NCBI GenBank assembly: GCA_020847735.1
Contig: JADLBL010000012.1
Location: forward strand, 78,096-142,095
Origin: Candidatus Eisenbacteria bacterium
GTDB lineage: Bacteria > Eisenbacteria > RBG-16-71-46
Reading direction: 5' to 3'
DNA length: 64,000 nt
Shown here: one piece after another, positions 55,469 through 63,921 of the stretch
How positions within the stretch are numbered: the stretch's first letter is position 1
Layout: each line of letters opens with the position of its first letter
Notes under the pieces: model-generated
Told to the model about the DNA's origin: nothing
The model's database searches: none
Seen by the model: the letters and a program-made list of their open reading frames with translations, nothing else
Program-made: the position numbers and the translations under genes

Positions 55469-55501
55469 GCGAGCGCCGGGTGGCTCCCACCCGGCGCTCG
55501 C
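55469..55501 (+). terminator. Hairpin after the coiled-coil gene
   Basis: Perfect 15-bp stem (GCGAGCGCCGGGTGG) with a CTC loop, 27 nt past the stop. No T run. Confidence 0.65.
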
Positions 55502-55613
55502 GCCGCGTCGGCGACCGCCGCGACCGCGCGCGCGAGGCTCGCGGCCCGGCCGGCACGCCGTCCGCCGCCGCGGGACCCATGTTCCGTTGCGTGAAGTTGG
55601 CGCCGGCCCCACG

Positions 55614-58586
55614 ATGGCGGCGTCCTTGCTCGATCCACCCAGGGGCCTGCCCTTGACGACTCTGCCGGGCCGTGTCGGCCCGTACGAAATCCTCGGACCG
55701 CTCGGCGCCGGCGGCATGGGCGAGGTGTTCCGCGCCCGGGATTCGCGCCTCGAGCGGACGGTCGCGCTCAAGGTCCTGCCCGCGGAGTTCGCCGGCGACG
55801 CGGACCGGCTCGATCGCTTCCGCCGCGAAGCGCTGGCGCTCGCGTCACTCAACCATCCCAACATCGCGACGATCCACGGCATCGAGCCGCTCGCGGGCGG
55901 TGCGATCGCGCTGGTGCTCGAGTTCGTGGACGGCGAAACCCTCGCCGCCCGCCTCGGGCGTGGGGCGCTGCCCGTCGCGCAGGCGCTCTCGGCCGGCGCG
56001 GCGATCGCCGACGCGCTCGACGCCGCCCACGAGAAGGGCATCGTTCACTGCGACCTCAAGCCGCTCAACGTCATGTTCGGCGAACACGACCGGCTCAAGG
56101 TCCTGGACTTCGGGCTCGCGCGCCGGAAGGTGGACGAGACCGTCGAGGGGGTCTTCGGCTCTCCCGGATACCTGAGCCCCGAGCAGGCGCTCGGCGCGGC
56201 GCAGGACTCGCGCTCCGACGTGTTCGCCTTCGGCTGCGTGCTGTTCGAATGCCTGTGCGGCGCGCGGGCGTTTCCCGGGGACGATCTCGGCCGGGCGGGC
56301 GCCGCGGCGATGTTCACGGAGCCCGACTGGTCCCTGCTGCCCGCGGAGCTGCCGCGAGGGACGGCCGAGTTTCTCGCGAGCTGTCTCGCCAAGGATCCGG
56401 ACGGGCGGCCGCGCGACGGGGCCGCGCTGCGCGAGGCGCTGGCGCAGCTCGGACGCGCGGGCGCGCCCGCGGCGGCGGCGCCGGCTGCGCCCGTGCGACT
56501 GCCGGTCCAGCGCACCAGCTTCGTGGGGCGCGCGAAGGAGATCGAGCGGCTCGCCGGGTCGCTGCAGCACGCGCGGCTGCTGACGCTCACCGGCGTCGGC
56601 GGCTGCGGCAAGACACGCCTGGCGATCCGCGTCGCCGAGTCCGTGAGCGCCCGCTTCGACGGCGGCACCTGCTTCGTGGACCTGGCGCCGCTCGCCGACG
56701 GAACGCGCGTCGGCGAGGCGGTGGCGCGGGCGCTCGAGCTGACGGCCGAACCGGGGCGAGACGCGCTGGCGACCGTCGCCGACGCCCTCGGCGACAGCCG
56801 CGCGCTTCTGGTGGTGGACAACGCCGAGCATGTGCTGGCCGAGGCCGCGGCCGCCGCGGACCATCTCCTCGGCGCGTGCCCGGCGCTCGCGCTGCTGGTC
56901 ACCAGCCGCGAGCCGCTCGCCCTCGCCGGCGAGCAGGTCGTGCACGTCGAGCCACTCGCTCCACCCGCCGCGCGGGCGGGCGCGACCGCCGAGGAGGTCG
57001 CGGAAAGCGACGCGGTCGCCCTGTTCGTCGAGCGCGCGCGCCAGGCCCATCCCGGCTTCACGCTCTCCGACGTGAACGCCGCGATCGTCGGCGAAATCTG
57101 CCGCCGGCTGGACGGCATTCCGCTGGCGCTCGAACTCGCGGCCGCGCGTGCGAGGATGCTCAGCCTCGAACAGATCCGCTCGCGGCTGGATGACCGCTTC
57201 CGGCTGCTGACCGGTGGCCAGCGCGGCGCGGTGCCGCGGCAGCAGACGCTGCTGGCGGCGCTACAGTGGAGTCACGACCACCTGCACGAGGACGAGCGCG
57301 AGCTGCTGCGAGGGCTGTCGGTGTTCGCCGGCGGCTGGACGCTGGATCAGGCGGTCGCGGTCTGCGCGCCCGGCGGCGACGAGTTCGAGCTGCTCGACCG
57401 ACTCACGCGCCTCGCGGACAAGTCGCTGGTCGTCGTCGTGACGGACACCGACCCGACGCGCTACCGGTTCCTCGAATCGGTGCGGCAGTTCGCGTTCGAC
57501 CGGCTCGCCGAAACCGGCGAGGGCGGGGCGCTGCAGGCGCGGCATTTCGCCGCCTTCCTCGAAGTCGCCCGGTCCTTCGCCGCCCACGGCCCCGGACGCG
57601 CGGACGAGCAGGTGTGGCTGAAGCGCCTCGACGGCGACCACGAGAACCTGCTGGCGGCCCTCGCCTGGGCGAGGCGGACCGGCGAGGAGGCCGACGCGGC
57701 GCTCGAACTCGCCACGGACCTGTGGCGCTACTGGTCGTCGCGCGGGCTCTACGCGCTCGCGCGCCGCACGATCGAGGAAGCGCTCGCGCGGGCCGGCGGG
57801 GCGTGCCCCGGGTCCGTGCTCGCGCACGCGCACGTCCGCGCGGGTGGCTTCGCGCTCTACCTGGGAGACCACGAGGGGGCGCGGCCCCACCTGCTCGAAG
57901 CCGACCGCCTGTACCGCGAACTGGACGACCCGAAGGGCCGCGCCCGCTCGATGAGCGCGCTCGCGACGGTCGCGGTCTACCGGGCCGACCCGCAGGAGGC
58001 CTACGACCGCTACGCCGAGAGCCTCGAGCTCTACTCGCAGCTCGGCGAGAAACGGGGCATGGCGATGGCGCGCCAGGGGCTCGCCTACGCGGCGACGCGG
58101 CTCGGCCGACTCGAGGAAGCGGCGCAGCAGCTCGAGCAGGCGCTCGCCCTGGCGCGGGAGATCGGCGACCAGCGGCTCACCAGTCACGCGCTGGTCGAAC
58201 TGGCGGACACGTGGGCCCGCTCCGGAGGGGTCGAGCAGGCGGCCATGCTGGCGGCCGCGGCGCTCGGGATGGCGCGCGAGCTGGAGCTGCGCTTCGAGGC
58301 GATCGTCGCCATCGAGATCACCGCCCGGCTGCTGGCGGGCGCCGGCGATGCCCGGCGGGCGGCGCGGCTGAGCGCCGCGGCGGATGGCGCGCGGGCGGCG
58401 TTCGGGCTTCCGCTGCTGCCCGAGGAACGGTTGCAGCGCGAGCGCGCGGACGCTTCGATCGCGGAGCAGCTTGGGGAAGCCGCGCGGGCCGAGGCCAGGG
58501 CCGCCGGAGCCGGCCTGGAACTGCCGGCCGCCGTCACGGAAGCGCTCGAGGCACTTGCCCGTTTCGAGGCAGGTGCGGCGGGATAG
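55614..58586 (+). CDS. Ser/Thr protein kinase fused to an NB-ARC/STAND ATPase and TPR domain
   Basis: About 990 aa. Residues 24-285 are a Hanks-type kinase: LGAGGMGEVF, Lys53 in VALKVL, HCDLKPLN (145-152) in place of HRDLKPxN, DFG (165-167) and GSPGYLSPEQ. The catalytic Asp and Lys remain, but the Arg of HRD is Cys, so it is a non-RD kinase. A STAND NTPase follows: FVGRAKEIERL, Walker A GVGGCGKT (327-334), LLVVDNAEHV and LLVTSREPL, a winged helix, and a TPR array to the C-terminus (about 720-960). The layout resembles AfsR-like signalling ATPases with a kinase in place of the DNA-binding part. Start is uncertain: ATG 55614 chosen, TTG 55587 possible. Confidence 0.9.
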   Translation: MAASLLDPPRGLPLTTLPGRVGPYEILGPLGAGGMGEVFRARDSRLERTVALKVLPAEFAGDADRLDRFRREALALASLNHPNIATIHGIEPLAGGAIALVLEFVDGETLAARLGRGALPVAQALSAGAAIADALDAAHEKGIVHCDLKPLNVMFGEHDRLKVLDFGLARRKVDETVEGVFGSPGYLSPEQALGAAQDSRSDVFAFGCVLFECLCGARAFPGDDLGRAGAAAMFTEPDWSLLPAELPRGTAEFLASCLAKDPDGRPRDGAALREALAQLGRAGAPAAAAPAAPVRLPVQRTSFVGRAKEIERLAGSLQHARLLTLTGVGGCGKTRLAIRVAESVSARFDGGTCFVDLAPLADGTRVGEAVARALELTAEPGRDALATVADALGDSRALLVVDNAEHVLAEAAAAADHLLGACPALALLVTSREPLALAGEQVVHVEPLAPPAARAGATAEEVAESDAVALFVERARQAHPGFTLSDVNAAIVGEICRRLDGIPLALELAAARARMLSLEQIRSRLDDRFRLLTGGQRGAVPRQQTLLAALQWSHDHLHEDERELLRGLSVFAGGWTLDQAVAVCAPGGDEFELLDRLTRLADKSLVVVVTDTDPTRYRFLESVRQFAFDRLAETGEGGALQARHFAAFLEVARSFAAHGPGRADEQVWLKRLDGDHENLLAALAWARRTGEEADAALELATDLWRYWSSRGLYALARRTIEEALARAGGACPGSVLAHAHVRAGGFALYLGDHEGARPHLLEADRLYRELDDPKGRARSMSALATVAVYRADPQEAYDRYAESLELYSQLGEKRGMAMARQGLAYAATRLGRLEEAAQQLEQALALAREIGDQRLTSHALVELADTWARSGGVEQAAMLAAAALGMARELELRFEAIVAIEITARLLAGAGDARRAARLSAAADGARAAFGLPLLPEERLQRERADASIAEQLGEAARAEARAAGAGLELPAAVTEALEALARFEAGAAG

Positions 58587-58610
58587 CGCCGGCTGGAACG
58601 GCAATTTCCC

Positions 58611-58640
58611 TTGTTGGCACACGGGTGGCTCCTCTAGGCT
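58611..58640 (+). promoter_or_regulatory. Candidate promoter of the secreted protein pair
   Basis: TTGTTG, 18 bases, TAGGCT, with the -10 identical to those of the PorV-like and glg promoters. A sigma-54-like TGGCAC-N5-TGGC overlaps it (58615-58629). Leader of about 150 nt. Confidence 0.45.
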
Positions 58641-58703
58641 TTATCCCGGTCGAACCCCCCAGCGCTCAATGGACGCAGCCCCCGGCTGGCGACCGCATGT
58701 CAC

Positions 58704-58730
58704 GCACGCGGAGGAAGGGATTCCGCGTGC
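58704..58730 (+). repeat. Leader hairpin presenting a GGAGGAAGG-like loop
   Basis: Perfect 9-bp stem (GCACGCGGA/TCCGCGTGC) with a purine-rich 9-nt loop, 66 nt before the first secreted-protein start. An upstream in-frame ATG (58697) lies just before it. Could affect initiation or be incidental. Confidence 0.35.
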
Positions 58731-58795
58731 GGCCTGGTTTGTTGGCTTCGTGTGACCCGCTCTCGACTTGCGGCTCTCGCTCCCCGGAGGTGTTC

Positions 58796-59467
58796 ATGCG
58801 CCGTATGCGTCCACTGTTGGCCCTGATGGCCGCGCTCGCACTGGCGACGCCGGCCATCGCGGACACGTTGCTGTTCGACTACGTGGGCTTCGATTACGAG
58901 AGTCCCGACCCGAATCCCGCTTCGTTCGGCGAAGCCGGCAGCGGCTACGTCGGGATCGGGACCGTGCCCGGCCTGTTCGCGCCGCTCGTCGCGGACACGT
59001 CGTCGAACCAGTACACGTACGTCCTCAGCGGCCTCACCCCGATCAGCAGCTCGACGGTCGGCTCCTACATCATCGTGGATTACGGCCCCGGCACGCTGTC
59101 CATCTACGAGGACTCCAAGACGACCGGCAGCGCGGCCGACTACGGGACCGCTCCGCCGAACGCGACGGCCCCCTCGAGCTTCACCGACGGGACGCTCTTC
59201 CTGACCGGAACGCTGACCGGGTTCCAGTTCGTGTTCAACAGCGCCACCAACACCGGCAGCTACAACGCCAGCTACACGGTCACGGGCGGCTCGCAGCTCG
59301 GAAACTTCCCGCTCTACCAGCGTGACGGTTGGACGTTCGCCGGCTCGAGCGGCAATGCCCTGTCCATCCCGGATGGCTACCTGCACCAGGTGGACGGCCA
59401 GAACTTCCTCGGACCGGTGCCGACCCGTGCCAGCAGCTGGGGCGGCATCAAGGCCCGCTACCGCTAG
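58796..59467 (+). CDS. Secreted protein, first of a paralogous pair
   Basis: A 223-aa exported protein. Signal peptide RRMRPLLALMAALALATPA, cleaved near AIA-DTL. The mature chain is Gly/Ser/Thr-rich and beta-like, poor in Lys and Arg, with YTYVLSGLTPISSSTVGSYI, LFLTGTLTGFQFVFNSATNT and an ending SSWGGIKARYR. GGAGG lies five bases before the ATG. The adjacent gene shares the signal-peptide-then-beta layout, the FVM/YVL-GL motif and the W-G-x-I-K-x-x-Y-R ending, so the two are likely duplicates. Function unknown; a surface or extracellular matrix role is a guess. No PEP-CTERM or LPXTG anchor is seen. Confidence 0.8.
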   Translation: MRRMRPLLALMAALALATPAIADTLLFDYVGFDYESPDPNPASFGEAGSGYVGIGTVPGLFAPLVADTSSNQYTYVLSGLTPISSSTVGSYIIVDYGPGTLSIYEDSKTTGSAADYGTAPPNATAPSSFTDGTLFLTGTLTGFQFVFNSATNTGSYNASYTVTGGSQLGNFPLYQRDGWTFAGSSGNALSIPDGYLHQVDGQNFLGPVPTRASSWGGIKARYR

Positions 59468-59478
59468 GAGACGACAAC

Positions 59479-60183
59479 ATGCGCATCCCCAGCACATCCC
59501 GGTCGCTTCCGCGGTTCTTCGGCATGCTCGCTGTTTCGGGGCTGCTGCTCGTGCCCCCGGCCTTCGCCGGCGGCCCGCCCATTGATTGGGACCCCGCCTA
59601 CGGCTGGCAGGCCGGCGCGACGCCGACCAACCTCCCGATGGGCGGCGAGTTCAAGATGGTCGGCATCGTCAGCGCGTTCGACGCGCCCTTCGGCGACCTC
59701 AATGCCGCCGACCCGTCGCGCGAGTACACGTTCGTCATGCGCGGCCTGATCTCGAACGGGACCGTGGCGATCGGTCCGCCGTCCACCACGATCTACGAGA
59801 CCCACTTCACCGGCGGCACGTTCGAACTCTACGAGGACCTCACGCCCGAGTCGGCGTTCGCGCCGTTTCCGCCCGACACGGCGAACTTCATGGACGGGAC
59901 GCTGCTGCTCTCGGGCAGCTTCACCGATTTCTTCGTCCAGTCGAACAACTTCACCGCGTTCGAGACGGGCAACATCGAGGGCTCGCTCAACTGGACCGGC
60001 GGGACGCTGCTGCCGCGCATGACCCAGTACGGCTGCACGGGCCTGATGACCGGCGGCATGACCTGGCGCTCGACCGTCGTCATTCCCGGCTACCTCTACC
60101 GGCACGACGGCAAGATGGACACGCAGTGCCCGACGCCGGCCACGGGCGCGACCTGGGGCCGGATCAAGTCGCTCTACCGCTAG
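59479..60183 (+). CDS. Secreted protein, second of the paralogous pair
   Basis: A 234-aa exported protein beginning MRIPSTSRSLPRFFGMLAVS with a signal peptide cleaved near FAGG. The mature part shares with its neighbour the order YTFVMRGL, a FELYEDL segment (neighbour: LSIYED), a DGTLLLSGSFTDF segment (neighbour: DGTLFLTGTLTGF) and the C-terminal ATWGRIKSLYR. Two cysteines (YGCTGLM, DTQCPTP) are present here and absent in the neighbour's mature chain. Eleven bases separate the genes and GGAG precedes this ATG, so they form one transcript. Confidence 0.8.
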   Translation: MRIPSTSRSLPRFFGMLAVSGLLLVPPAFAGGPPIDWDPAYGWQAGATPTNLPMGGEFKMVGIVSAFDAPFGDLNAADPSREYTFVMRGLISNGTVAIGPPSTTIYETHFTGGTFELYEDLTPESAFAPFPPDTANFMDGTLLLSGSFTDFFVQSNNFTAFETGNIEGSLNWTGGTLLPRMTQYGCTGLMTGGMTWRSTVVIPGYLYRHDGKMDTQCPTPATGATWGRIKSLYR

Positions 60184-60204
60184 CTTCGGACTGCCGCTCG
60201 TGGT

Positions 60205-60238
60205 CGCGGGCCCCGCTCCTCCCGGAGCGGGGCCCGCG
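60205..60238. terminator. Bidirectional terminator after the secreted pair and S9 peptidase
   Basis: Perfect 15-bp stem (CGCGGGCCCCGCTCC) with a TCCC loop between two converging genes, 21 nt past the plus-strand stop and 15 nt past the minus-strand stop. Confidence 0.8.
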
Positions 60239-60253
60239 CGCGTTCACGCTCCC

Positions 60254-62296
60254 TCAGATGCCGTACTCGGGGGCGGGCACGTCCTTGAGCCAGCGGTCGA
60301 ACCAGCGGCGGATGTGCTGCTGGTTCTGCACGCGCCGCGAAGGCGCGCCGCTGCGCGAGAGCTCGTGGTTCTCGCCCGGGAAGCGCACCATGACGACCGG
60401 CTTTCGCTGCTGCTTGAGGCCCCGGAACATGACCTCGCCCTGGGCGATCGGCGTGCGCCAGTCCTCCTCGCTGTGGATCACCATCAGCGGCGTCTCGACC
60501 CGCGCGAGGTCCGTCGCGGGCGAGCGCTGAGCGTACTCGAGCGGGTCCTCGAAGGGCGCGCGCCGGAACCAGAACGGCCGCAGCAGCGCGAAGTCGCTCG
60601 AGTAGTACATCGAAGCCCAGTCGCTGACGCAACGCTGCGTCACGGCCGCCCGGAAGCGGTTCGTGCGCGCGACGATCCAGTTGGTGAGCAGACCGCCGCC
60701 GCTTCCGCCCGTGACGCCCAGCCGCGACTCGTCCACGTAGCCGCGCGCCAGCACGTGGTCCACGGCCGCCATCAGGTCGTGGAAGTCGTCGCCGGGGTAC
60801 GCGTACTGAATGCAATCCGCGAACGCCTGTCCGTAGGTCGTGCTGCCGCGCGGGTTCATGTAGACGACGACGTATCCCGCGGCCGCCAGCACGCGGAACT
60901 CGTGGAAGAACGCGTTGCCGTACGCCGCGTGCGGTCCGCCGTGAATCTCGAGCACGAGCGGATACTTCTTCGCCGGATCGAAGCCCGGCGGCTTCACGAT
61001 CCATCCCTGCACGCGGCGGCCGTCGAAGGACTCGCACCAGAACTCCTCGACCTCGCCGAGGTTCGCCCCGGCCATGAGTTCCTCGTTCGGCCGGTGGAGC
61101 ACCGTCCGCCGGCGCGTGCTCACATCCACCACGACGAGGTCGCCGGGCGTCCGGTGCCCGCCGACGGTCAGCGCCAGTCGCGAGCCGTCCGCGCTCGCGG
61201 AGCCGCACACCACGTCGTCCTCCGGCCCGGTCAGGTCGTCGAGGCGGCCACTGGCGAGATCGAACCGCGCGGCGCGCGTGACGCCGTGCAGGCCGTAACC
61301 GAACAGCAGGCCGCCGTCGCTCGTGAACGCGAGCGGCAGCGCGCCGCCGCCGCGCGGCGGGTGCTGATCGCTCGAGGTCGTCTCGCCGACGGCGAGATCC
61401 CTTCCGTGGGTGAGCACCTCCGCCGAGCGCAGGGGCCACGCGCCCTGCAGCAGCAGCAGGTCGTTCTGGTCGTACGAGCGCGGCGGCTCGGGGCGGATCC
61501 CGCCGATCGCGGCGATACGCCCTTCCGGCCCCTGCGCGAAGGGCGCGAGCGGGCCGGCGATGTCGGCGACGAGGACGGACTCCGCCCCGTCGCTCGGAGC
61601 GGCGAGGTCGGGCGAGATCGCGCGCAGGTCGTTGTGCTCGAGCGGAACGCCGAACCAGGGTTCCTCGCGCCGGTCCGTCAGGTAGAGGATCCAGCGGCCG
61701 TCGTGCGACCATTCCGGCGCCGACTCCTTGAACCGGACGCCGCAGGTGAGCTGGCGGGGCTCGCCGCCGGAGAGCGCCAAGACCCACAGGTGATCGAGGT
61801 GCTCCCAGTCCGTGAAGCCCTCGTCGTTGAGTCGGAACTCCGGCCGGGTGACGACACGGGCCGGAGCATGCTTCGGCTTCGGGCGCCCGGGCTGATCCAC
61901 TTCCGGGTTGTGTCCGGAGAGAAAGACGAGGCGCGAACCGTCGGGCGACCATGCCGGCGAGTGAGCGCCGCCCCCGAGCGAGGTCAGCGCGCGCGGCTCC
62001 CCCCCGGCCAGCGGCAGCACGTGCACCTGCGGCGGGCCCTCGCCTTCCGGCTTGCGCGTGAACGCGAGTTGCGTCCCGTCCGGCGACCAGCGGGGCTGGC
62101 TGTCGCGCCCCGCGAAGGTGAGCTGGCGCGGCCGCGAGGGGCCCTCATCGGCCGGCACGTCGCACAGCCACAGGTTCGTCCGGTACTCGTCCTCGCCCTC
62201 GTCCACGCTGACCAGCGTGTAGGCGACGCGGCTGCCATCGGGAGAGATGCGCGGATCGGCGATCCAGCGAAAGCGCAGCAGGTCCTGCTCGCGCAT
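60254..62296 (-). CDS. S9-family prolyl oligopeptidase / acylaminoacyl peptidase
   Basis: A 680-aa serine peptidase without signal peptide. The N-terminal 400 residues form a TolB/WD40-like propeller (repeated PxWSPDGxxL/F motifs: PRWSPDGTQLAF, PAWSPDGSRLVF, PEWSHDGRWILY). The alpha/beta hydrolase domain has LVLEIHGGPHAAYGNAF, the nucleophile in GVTGGSGGGLLTNW, the Asp in IHSEEDWRTPI and His in PGENHELS, so the catalytic triad is complete. S9C-type peptidases remove residues from short peptides. ATG at 62296 has CCGGAG upstream. Its promoter lies at the end of the VOC gene. Confidence 0.95.
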   Translation of the reverse strand: MREQDLLRFRWIADPRISPDGSRVAYTLVSVDEGEDEYRTNLWLCDVPADEGPSRPRQLTFAGRDSQPRWSPDGTQLAFTRKPEGEGPPQVHVLPLAGGEPRALTSLGGGAHSPAWSPDGSRLVFLSGHNPEVDQPGRPKPKHAPARVVTRPEFRLNDEGFTDWEHLDHLWVLALSGGEPRQLTCGVRFKESAPEWSHDGRWILYLTDRREEPWFGVPLEHNDLRAISPDLAAPSDGAESVLVADIAGPLAPFAQGPEGRIAAIGGIRPEPPRSYDQNDLLLLQGAWPLRSAEVLTHGRDLAVGETTSSDQHPPRGGGALPLAFTSDGGLLFGYGLHGVTRAARFDLASGRLDDLTGPEDDVVCGSASADGSRLALTVGGHRTPGDLVVVDVSTRRRTVLHRPNEELMAGANLGEVEEFWCESFDGRRVQGWIVKPPGFDPAKKYPLVLEIHGGPHAAYGNAFFHEFRVLAAAGYVVVYMNPRGSTTYGQAFADCIQYAYPGDDFHDLMAAVDHVLARGYVDESRLGVTGGSGGGLLTNWIVARTNRFRAAVTQRCVSDWASMYYSSDFALLRPFWFRRAPFEDPLEYAQRSPATDLARVETPLMVIHSEEDWRTPIAQGEVMFRGLKQQRKPVVMVRFPGENHELSRSGAPSRRVQNQQHIRRWFDRWLKDVPAPEYGI

Positions 62297-62339
62297 GGGC
62301 GGCGGTCTCCGGTGCTGGGTGGACGAAGCTCGGCGCCGC

Positions 62340-62369
62340 AGGCTAGCGGCGCGGTTGACGCGGGGTCAA
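62340..62369 (-). promoter_or_regulatory. Promoter of the S9 peptidase gene
   Basis: Minus strand TTGACC, 18 bases, TAGCCT; leader about 37 nt. The -35 overlaps the stop codon of the VOC gene and is one arm of a GTTGAC/GTCAAC palindrome. Confidence 0.6.
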
Positions 62370-62866
62370 CGTGGGCCGCCCGCCTCGCGCAGCAGCGCCT
62401 CGAGATCGAGCGGATCGGTCACCATCGCCAGCGTGCCGTCGGCCTCGCGCGGCCATTCCTCGCGCGGCCGATCGCGATAGATCTCGATGCCGTTGCCGTC
62501 CGGGTCGGCGAAGTAGATGGCCTCGCTGACGCCATGATCCGCGGCGCCCTGCAGTCGCACACCGGCCTCGAGCACGCGCGCGAGCGCGGCGGCGAGCGAG
62601 GCACGATCCGGGTAGAGGAAGGCCGCGTGGAACAGCCCGGTGGCGTTCCGCGCCGGCGCCGGCCCGCCGCGGCTGGTCCAGGTGTTGAGCCCGACGTGGT
62701 GGTGGTAGCCCCCCGCCGAGAGGAATGCGGCCGAGTCTCCGAAGCGCTGGGTCAGCTCGAACCCGAGCACGCGCGAGTAAAACTCGATCGAGCGCTCGAG
62801 GTCGGACACCTTGAGGTGGACATGCCCGACGCGGGCGCCGTCGGGAATCCGGTAGGTCGGTTCCAT
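62366..62866 (-). CDS. VOC-family glyoxalase/dioxygenase-like protein (CatE-like)
   Basis: A 166-aa protein with two babbbb modules. Metal ligands are visible as His in VGHVHLKV, His in GLFHAAF and Glu in GIEIYRDR, the pattern of extradiol dioxygenase/glyoxalase relatives. GYHHHVGLNTW and AIYFADPDGNGIE resemble CatE-type (catechol 2,3-dioxygenase-like) proteins. Substrate is unknown; the small size argues against a full ring-cleavage enzyme. GGAGGAG precedes the ATG. It diverges from the DUF2087 gene with a 119-bp shared upstream region in which I see no clear promoter. Confidence 0.85.
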   Translation of the reverse strand: MEPTYRIPDGARVGHVHLKVSDLERSIEFYSRVLGFELTQRFGDSAAFLSAGGYHHHVGLNTWTSRGGPAPARNATGLFHAAFLYPDRASLAAALARVLEAGVRLQGAADHGVSEAIYFADPDGNGIEIYRDRPREEWPREADGTLAMVTDPLDLEALLREAGGPR

Positions 62867-62985
62867 GTCTGGACTCCTCCTCAGGGACGAAGCGGGTCGA
62901 GGCTCGAGGGCGGGTCCACGCGGCGCTTTCGCCGCGCGGGCGCGCGTGCGAGACTCCCCTCCCGGTCCGGGAAGGAGGAGACGCC

Positions 62986-63300
62986 ATGGGACCCACGATT
63001 CCGTTCGACCGTGCCGCCGTTCCGCGCGAGCTGCGGCCGTTTCTCGACGAGCAGGGCCGCGTCGTCCGCTGGCCCGCGCGACAGAAGACCCAGCGACTCG
63101 TCGTCCGGCTGCTCGCCGGTCGTTTCGAACCGGGCCGCGACTACCTCGAGAAGGACGTGAACTTCGTGCTCATGGACGCGCACGACTTCGGGGACTGGGC
63201 GATGCTGCGCCGCATGCTCGTGGACTGGGGCTACCTCGCGCGGGAGGGCGGAGGCGCACGCTACTGGCTGAAGCCCGAGAGCGAGTGGCCGGCCTCCTGA
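62986..63300 (+). CDS. DUF2087 domain protein
   Basis: A 104-aa protein whose residues 17-98 match DUF2087: FLDEQGRVVRWPARQKTQRL, the RFEPGRDYLEKDVNFVL segment, DWAMLRRMLVDWGYLAR and GGARYWL. In many bacteria this domain is fused behind a helix-turn-helix, so the protein may be a stand-alone regulator fragment; by itself it shows no DNA-binding motif apart from the winged-helix-like pattern. AGGAGG lies nine bases before the ATG. Regulation of the divergent VOC gene is possible. Confidence 0.85.
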   Translation: MGPTIPFDRAAVPRELRPFLDEQGRVVRWPARQKTQRLVVRLLAGRFEPGRDYLEKDVNFVLMDAHDFGDWAMLRRMLVDWGYLAREGGGARYWLKPESEWPAS

Positions 63301-63341
63301 GGCGCGGCGCCCGACGCGGGCGACCGCGGGACGCAAAGACG

Positions 63342-63375
63342 CGGCGCGGAGCGCGCTGCCACGCGCTCCGCGCCG
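63342..63375. terminator. Hairpin terminator between the DUF2087 and second csp genes
   Basis: Perfect 14-bp stem (CGGCGCGGAGCGCG) with a six-base loop. On the minus strand it is followed by CGTCTTTGCG, so it mainly serves the csp transcript; it also lies about 40 nt after the DUF2087 stop. Confidence 0.75.
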
Positions 63376-63391
63376 TGAACGGCGGTGGTTC

Positions 63392-63595
63392 TCAGGCGCT
63401 CTTCTTGACGTTGCTCGCCTGCAGGCCTTTCGGGCCCTTCACGACGTCGAACTCCACACGCTCGCCTTCGGCGAGCGTCTTGAAGCCTTCACCCGTGATG
63501 GCGGAGAAGTGAACGAAGACGTCGTCGCCGCCTTCCTGGGAGATGAAGCCGAAGCCCTTCGCATCGTTGAACCACTTCACGGTACCAGTCGCCAC
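63392..63595 (-). CDS. Cold-shock domain protein (second copy)
   Basis: A 67-aa CspA-like OB-fold protein with [17 protein letters not shown] (RNP1 KGFGFI) and DVFVHFSAI (RNP2). It ends NVKKSA. The GTG start is set by AAGGAG six bases upstream and the family start; the frame is open further to an upstream non-coding-like region. Closer to the standard CspA sequence than the copy at 11120-11329, which carries an acidic insert before RNP2. Terminator hairpin 17 nt downstream. Confidence 0.95.
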   Translation of the reverse strand: MATGTVKWFNDAKGFGFISQEGGDDVFVHFSAITGEGFKTLAEGERVEFDVVKGPKGLQASNVKKSA

Positions 63596-63921
63596 TGCGA
63601 ACTCCTTGTGCCCGGGGGTCTCCCCCCGCCAAAACGTGCGATCCGGGTGATCGCCCGGAACGCGAAGGCGCGGCCGAGAGCCGGAGCCCCGAAAAGCAAT
63701 GGGCAGCCGCGGTCGAGGGAACTCCGCAGCTGCCACACACTCGCTGGAGCGAGACATCAGCCCGGCTTCGACGGACGGCAGTGTGCGCGAGGCCGGGGCT
63801 CCGGCGCAAGTCGGATGTGCGCGGCCTCCCCGGGCGCGGCCGGCGCGCGGCCTGCTCCCCCTCGCCCGACCTATTCATGAACCGTGAGCCGAGAGTGACG
63901 GATGCCCGTGAAGCGCAAGGA
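63596..63921 (-). other. Long upstream region of the second csp gene
   Basis: No supported gene in about 325 bp. Cold-shock genes often have long structured leaders, and several short hairpins occur (for example CTCGCT/GCGAG near 63742-63754). A TAGGTC on the minus strand near 63867 could be a -10 but lacks a -35. Confidence 0.35.

Noticed and set aside
58697..58795. In-frame ATG at 58697 adding 33 residues to the first secreted protein
   Set aside because: It would bury the signal peptide behind a basic segment; GGAGG directly precedes the ATG at 58796.
63328..63338. GGGACGCAAAG resembling the core of a cyclic-di-GMP (GEMM) riboswitch
   Set aside because: The other conserved parts (CACAGGGCAAACC, GAAA loop, second helix) are missing, and it lies inside a terminator region between convergent genes.
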